55,809 nucleotides of DNA from Opitutaceae bacterium (GTDB taxonomy: Bacteria > Verrucomicrobiota > Verrucomicrobiia > Opitutales > Opitutaceae), in NCBI GenBank assembly GCA_947474995.1, contig CANJNJ010000009.1:1-55809 (forward strand). The letters run 5' to 3'. Position numbers and translations under genes: made by a program. This document shows, one piece after another, positions 53,760 through 55,809 of this stretch. The stretch's first letter is position 1, and each line of letters starts with the position of its first letter. The notes beneath the pieces are model-generated. The model saw nothing but the letters and a program-made list of their open reading frames with translations, did no database searches and was not told the DNA's origin.

Positions 53760-54343
53760 CGGCGATAGTCCGTGCGCAACCAGGTTCTCTCCGGGGGGCG
53801 CCCACGGCCCAAGACCAGCGTTTCCAAGACCAAGCGCGAAAGCCCCGGAAGAAATTCCTGCTCGCTGGGCGCGGTCGCAGGCAGCGTGTCCAGGATGCAC
53901 CGCCAGAAGTCCGGCCGTTCATCATGAATCCGCCCCAAGCGCGCGATATGCGCGACGCGCCGGGCGACACCCAACTCGTCCGCCGCCATCGCGATCGACT
54001 CGGGCGAATTGTTGAGGTCGCTCAACACCATCGCGCCACAGCGAATGGACTGAAACGTATCAACGTCAGTCGGCCCCCGCAGCAGCGCGCAGCCGAGCAC
54101 TTCGTGTGCAAGCGTCGAGCGCTCGTCGGGCGCGATGTCCGGCCACATCGTCGCGTAGTGCCAGCAGCCCCTCGCCACGGCGATGGCGAGCAATTCCCGA
54201 CGCGAGCGGCTGGCCACTTCCCGACAACCAACGGAAACCGCCGCCGACCCGTGAACCTCGCGCTTGTCAGGGGGTGCGGTTCGCGACGGATCCGGTCGGC
54301 TACGAACGACGAATGCGGTTGGCGATTTATGTTTCAGTGCCAT
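53756..54343 (-). CDS. Unknown partner gene upstream of the nucleotidyltransferase-like gene
   Basis: Protein of 195 residues from the ATG at 54343. An Arg/Ser-rich N-terminal stretch of ~45 residues precedes a helical domain (RELLAIAVARGCWHYATMWPD; STLAHEVLGCALLRG; SIAMAADELGVARRVAHIARLGR). The domain shows no motif I recognise. The gene overlaps the nucleotidyltransferase-like gene by 4 bases, the arrangement of an antitoxin-toxin pair, but no DNA-binding motif is obvious. A longer frame to 54511 exists but its extra residues look non-coding. Confidence 0.55.
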   Translation of the reverse strand: MALKHKSPTAFVVRSRPDPSRTAPPDKREVHGSAAVSVGCREVASRSRRELLAIAVARGCWHYATMWPDIAPDERSTLAHEVLGCALLRGPTDVDTFQSIRCGAMVLSDLNNSPESIAMAADELGVARRVAHIARLGRIHDERPDFWRCILDTLPATAPSEQEFLPGLSRLVLETLVLGRGRPPERTWLRTDYRR

Positions 54344-54670
54344 GGTGTGCGCACAGCGGTTGACCGAATGCGAATGGGCTAAGTATGGCCGGACCCACCA
54401 TGTCCGCGAATTCTTTTTCGCGAGCTCCCCGGTGGTCAATGGAAGCACCAGTCGTTGCCGCCCGCTTGATGGGCGGAGGGGTTTGGCTTCCAGCGGCAGC
54501 ACGATTCTCATTTCAAGAGAATGTCACGACGACCCGATGAAATACAGCCTCCGCAGCGCACACCTCATGCCTGCGGTGTGCGCCCCAGACAACCAATCAT
54601 TCAGCGGATCAGAGATGCTGGAACTGGCAAAGGCGAAGGAACCGCCACCTCCCCACCGCAGATGAACAAA
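54344..54670. other. 327-base gap with small hairpins
   Basis: Gap between two minus-strand genes of the element. GCGCACACC (54557-54565) and GGTGTGCGC (54576-54584) form a perfect 9-base stem. CCGCCCGCTTGATGGGCGG near 54458 is another. Open frames here have no convincing content. The promoter for the two-gene module should lie near 54344-54450. Confidence 0.5.
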
Positions 54671-54949
54671 TCACGGTTTGATGCGCATGCCATTGACGGT
54701 GAGCAGCCTCGTACTGCCGGAGTCGGTAATACCAAGGACCTTCATCCGATCGGACAAAACTTCGGCCCCGCGCCCCTGACGATAAAGCTCCTCATCCTCT
54801 CGGCGAAATTGCGCTTTCAATGCCGTCCCTTCCCGGGCCGCTTCGGTCAGGTCGGGCCGAGCCAGTTTGGTCGTGATGCGACGCAAGTTCACGGCTTCCG
54901 ACAGTGGGAACCGGAGCCGATGGGTCAACCGGCTTACAAGGGAAAACAT
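54671..54949 (-). CDS. Small charged protein, paralogue of 50880-51098
   Basis: Protein of 92 residues. An N-terminal helix (FSLVSRLTHRLRFPLSEAVN) precedes the block shared with the 50880-51098 protein: ALKAQFRREDEELYRQGRGAE (about residues 43-63), then VLGI. Unknown family. The two copies lie 3.6 kb apart on the same strand, one beside the integrase and one further into the element. Confidence 0.6.
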   Translation of the reverse strand: MFSLVSRLTHRLRFPLSEAVNLRRITTKLARPDLTEAAREGTALKAQFRREDEELYRQGRGAEVLSDRMKVLGITDSGSTRLLTVNGMRIKP

Positions 54950-55324
54950 CTCCAGCCAGCAGTCGATTTACGGTCGAGTGTGCGCTCCGGCCTCATCATT
55001 CGCGGGTTAACCAAAGCGGGGGCTGGGGCGGCGTGAGCCCCAGATAGCCCCGCCTGCGCCCGACGCCGGACGGGGCGTGGCAAAGCGTCGCAGGGAACGA
55101 CGCGCGGAGGTCCGCCGACTCCAACCGAGCCCCAATCACCCCACCAACCGGCCCCTTCACAGCAACTCCGAAGATACCCGTCCGAAAACGCACGGAACGC
55201 CCCCATGCCTTCCGCCGGCTGAATGCGGCCACGAGCGAATTGCGTCCCATGATACAATACCCACCTGCGACCCACACTCCCCAACGGATTCGATTCCTGG
55301 GCTCAAGTCCTCACGGACTGGAGC
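54950..55324. other. 375-base gap, no confident gene
   Basis: GC-rich stretch with several small palindromes (e.g. CTGGGGCGGCGTGAGCCCCAG near 55023). Open frames exist on both strands, but composition and lack of motif make them doubtful. It may hold the promoter of the plus-strand gene that follows. Confidence 0.4.
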
Positions 55325-55809
55325 GTGCGCCGCGCTTACGCTGCCTCCGGGCCTCCGCTCTGCTTCCAAAGCCGCCCGGAACTCGCCGCGCCCATGGTCG
55401 CGGAAATCGGCACTACCATCCGCGAAATTCAACTCCGGCGCCGGCCGGTGGAGCTGGCACTTCGCCGCGAGGCCGTCACGGAACCCGCCCACGACCAAGC
55501 TGGCGGGCCGGCCTATGTCGGTCTGCGGTGTTTGATGGAAGCCGCCCAAACGCGCTATTTCGCCCGTCGTTGCTCGCAATCCGTCGACCCGGAGCCGGAG
55601 TCCATCGTGCCCCTCCGCGCCGAAATGGATCGGCTGCAAAGTGAGTTTTTGGCGCGCCGTCGCCGCCACGAGTCCTTTGTCGGTCAAACTCGCGCGGCGG
55701 CTGCCCGCGCCTACTGGGCCGCAAATCCACCGCGCGTTATCACGGACGGCTTTTTTCGGGACGCACTCGTCCACGGTGTCACGGCCCGGATGAGCCGAGT
55801 GGATCCGCC
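55325..55809 (+). CDS. Unknown protein running off the right edge (3' partial)
   Basis: The frame is open from 55253 to the end of the window without a stop. No ATG occurs before 55394, so the start is either GTG 55325 (VRRAYAASGPP) or ATG 55394 (MVAEIGTTIREI). About 160 residues are visible, rich in amphipathic helices (AEMDRLQSEFLARRRRHESFVG, AAAARAYWAANPP). Codon third positions favour G/C, consistent with coding on this strand. No family recognised. It faces away from the minus-strand gene run. Confidence 0.5.
   Translation, partial: MRRAYAASGPPLCFQSRPELAAPMVAEIGTTIREIQLRRRPVELALRREAVTEPAHDQAGGPAYVGLRCLMEAAQTRYFARRCSQSVDPEPESIVPLRAEMDRLQSEFLARRRRHESFVGQTRAAAARAYWAANPPRVITDGFFRDALVHGVTARMSRVDP

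Noticed and set aside
55261-55330. Possible tRNA remnant at TTCGATTCC near 55289
   Set aside because: No cloverleaf arms or CCA end could be built around it.

Overview
The window is one contiguous piece of a high-GC bacterial chromosome, most likely from the phylum Verrucomicrobiota and probably the family Opitutaceae. The pointers are a very large TonB-dependent receptor whose TonB-box region reads VVTLSPFEV, a PEP-CTERM autotransporter-repeat protein, a planctomycete/verrucomicrobium-type DUF1549/DUF1553 plus DUF1501 gene pair, sulfatases, and a b6-like cytochrome b fused to two cytochrome c domains. The genus cannot be fixed from the sequence alone.

Regions. 1-5.7 kb: the 3' part of opgH (osmoregulated periplasmic glucan synthesis), an exported M20-type peptidase, a voltage-gated-type potassium channel with an odd selectivity filter, and a beta-carbonic anhydrase. 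5.8-12.2 kb: a small PEP-CTERM protein and a three-gene operon (cytochrome-like DUF1549/DUF1553 protein, Tat-exported DUF1501 protein, NylB-like serine hydrolase). 12.5-17.9 kb: a DUF4202 protein, a Rieske/cytochrome b-c complex operon, a GNAT acetyltransferase, a DUF2007 protein and an exported serine hydrolase. 18.3-21 kb: an orphan RelE/ParE-like protein translationally coupled to pssA, then dnaN. 22-25.6 kb: a molybdenum-cofactor cluster (moaA divergent from moeA-moaC-moaD-moaE). 26.3 kb: gnd. 27.9-42.7 kb: a carbohydrate-use region with a DUF6250 protein, an SSS symporter, a Gfo/Idh/MocA oxidoreductase, a LacI-type regulator, a sulfatase flanked by two paralogous exported helical proteins, a Tat-exported lyase-like protein and a TonB receptor. 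43-47.5 kb: a 1493-residue lectin/beta-repeat/PEP-CTERM surface protein. 47.7-49.4 kb: a Sel1-repeat protein and an ABC ATPase with no permease.

From about 49.4 kb to the right edge the character changes. A tyrosine recombinase, an AlpA/MerR-type HTH protein and a minus-strand run of unfamiliar small genes (a zinc ribbon, HTH-like proteins, a nucleotidyltransferase-like gene with an overlapping partner, and two paralogous small charged proteins) look like the left part of an integrated mobile element. It seems to have landed just after the ABC ATPase gene, where a permease would be expected.

The most striking pattern outside the genes is the density of palindromic intergenic repeats across the first 48.5 kb. 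Several families are present, and three genes take their TAG stop codon from inside one of them. None was seen in the last 6 kb, which fits recent arrival of the element. No rRNA, tRNA or CRISPR array was recognised.
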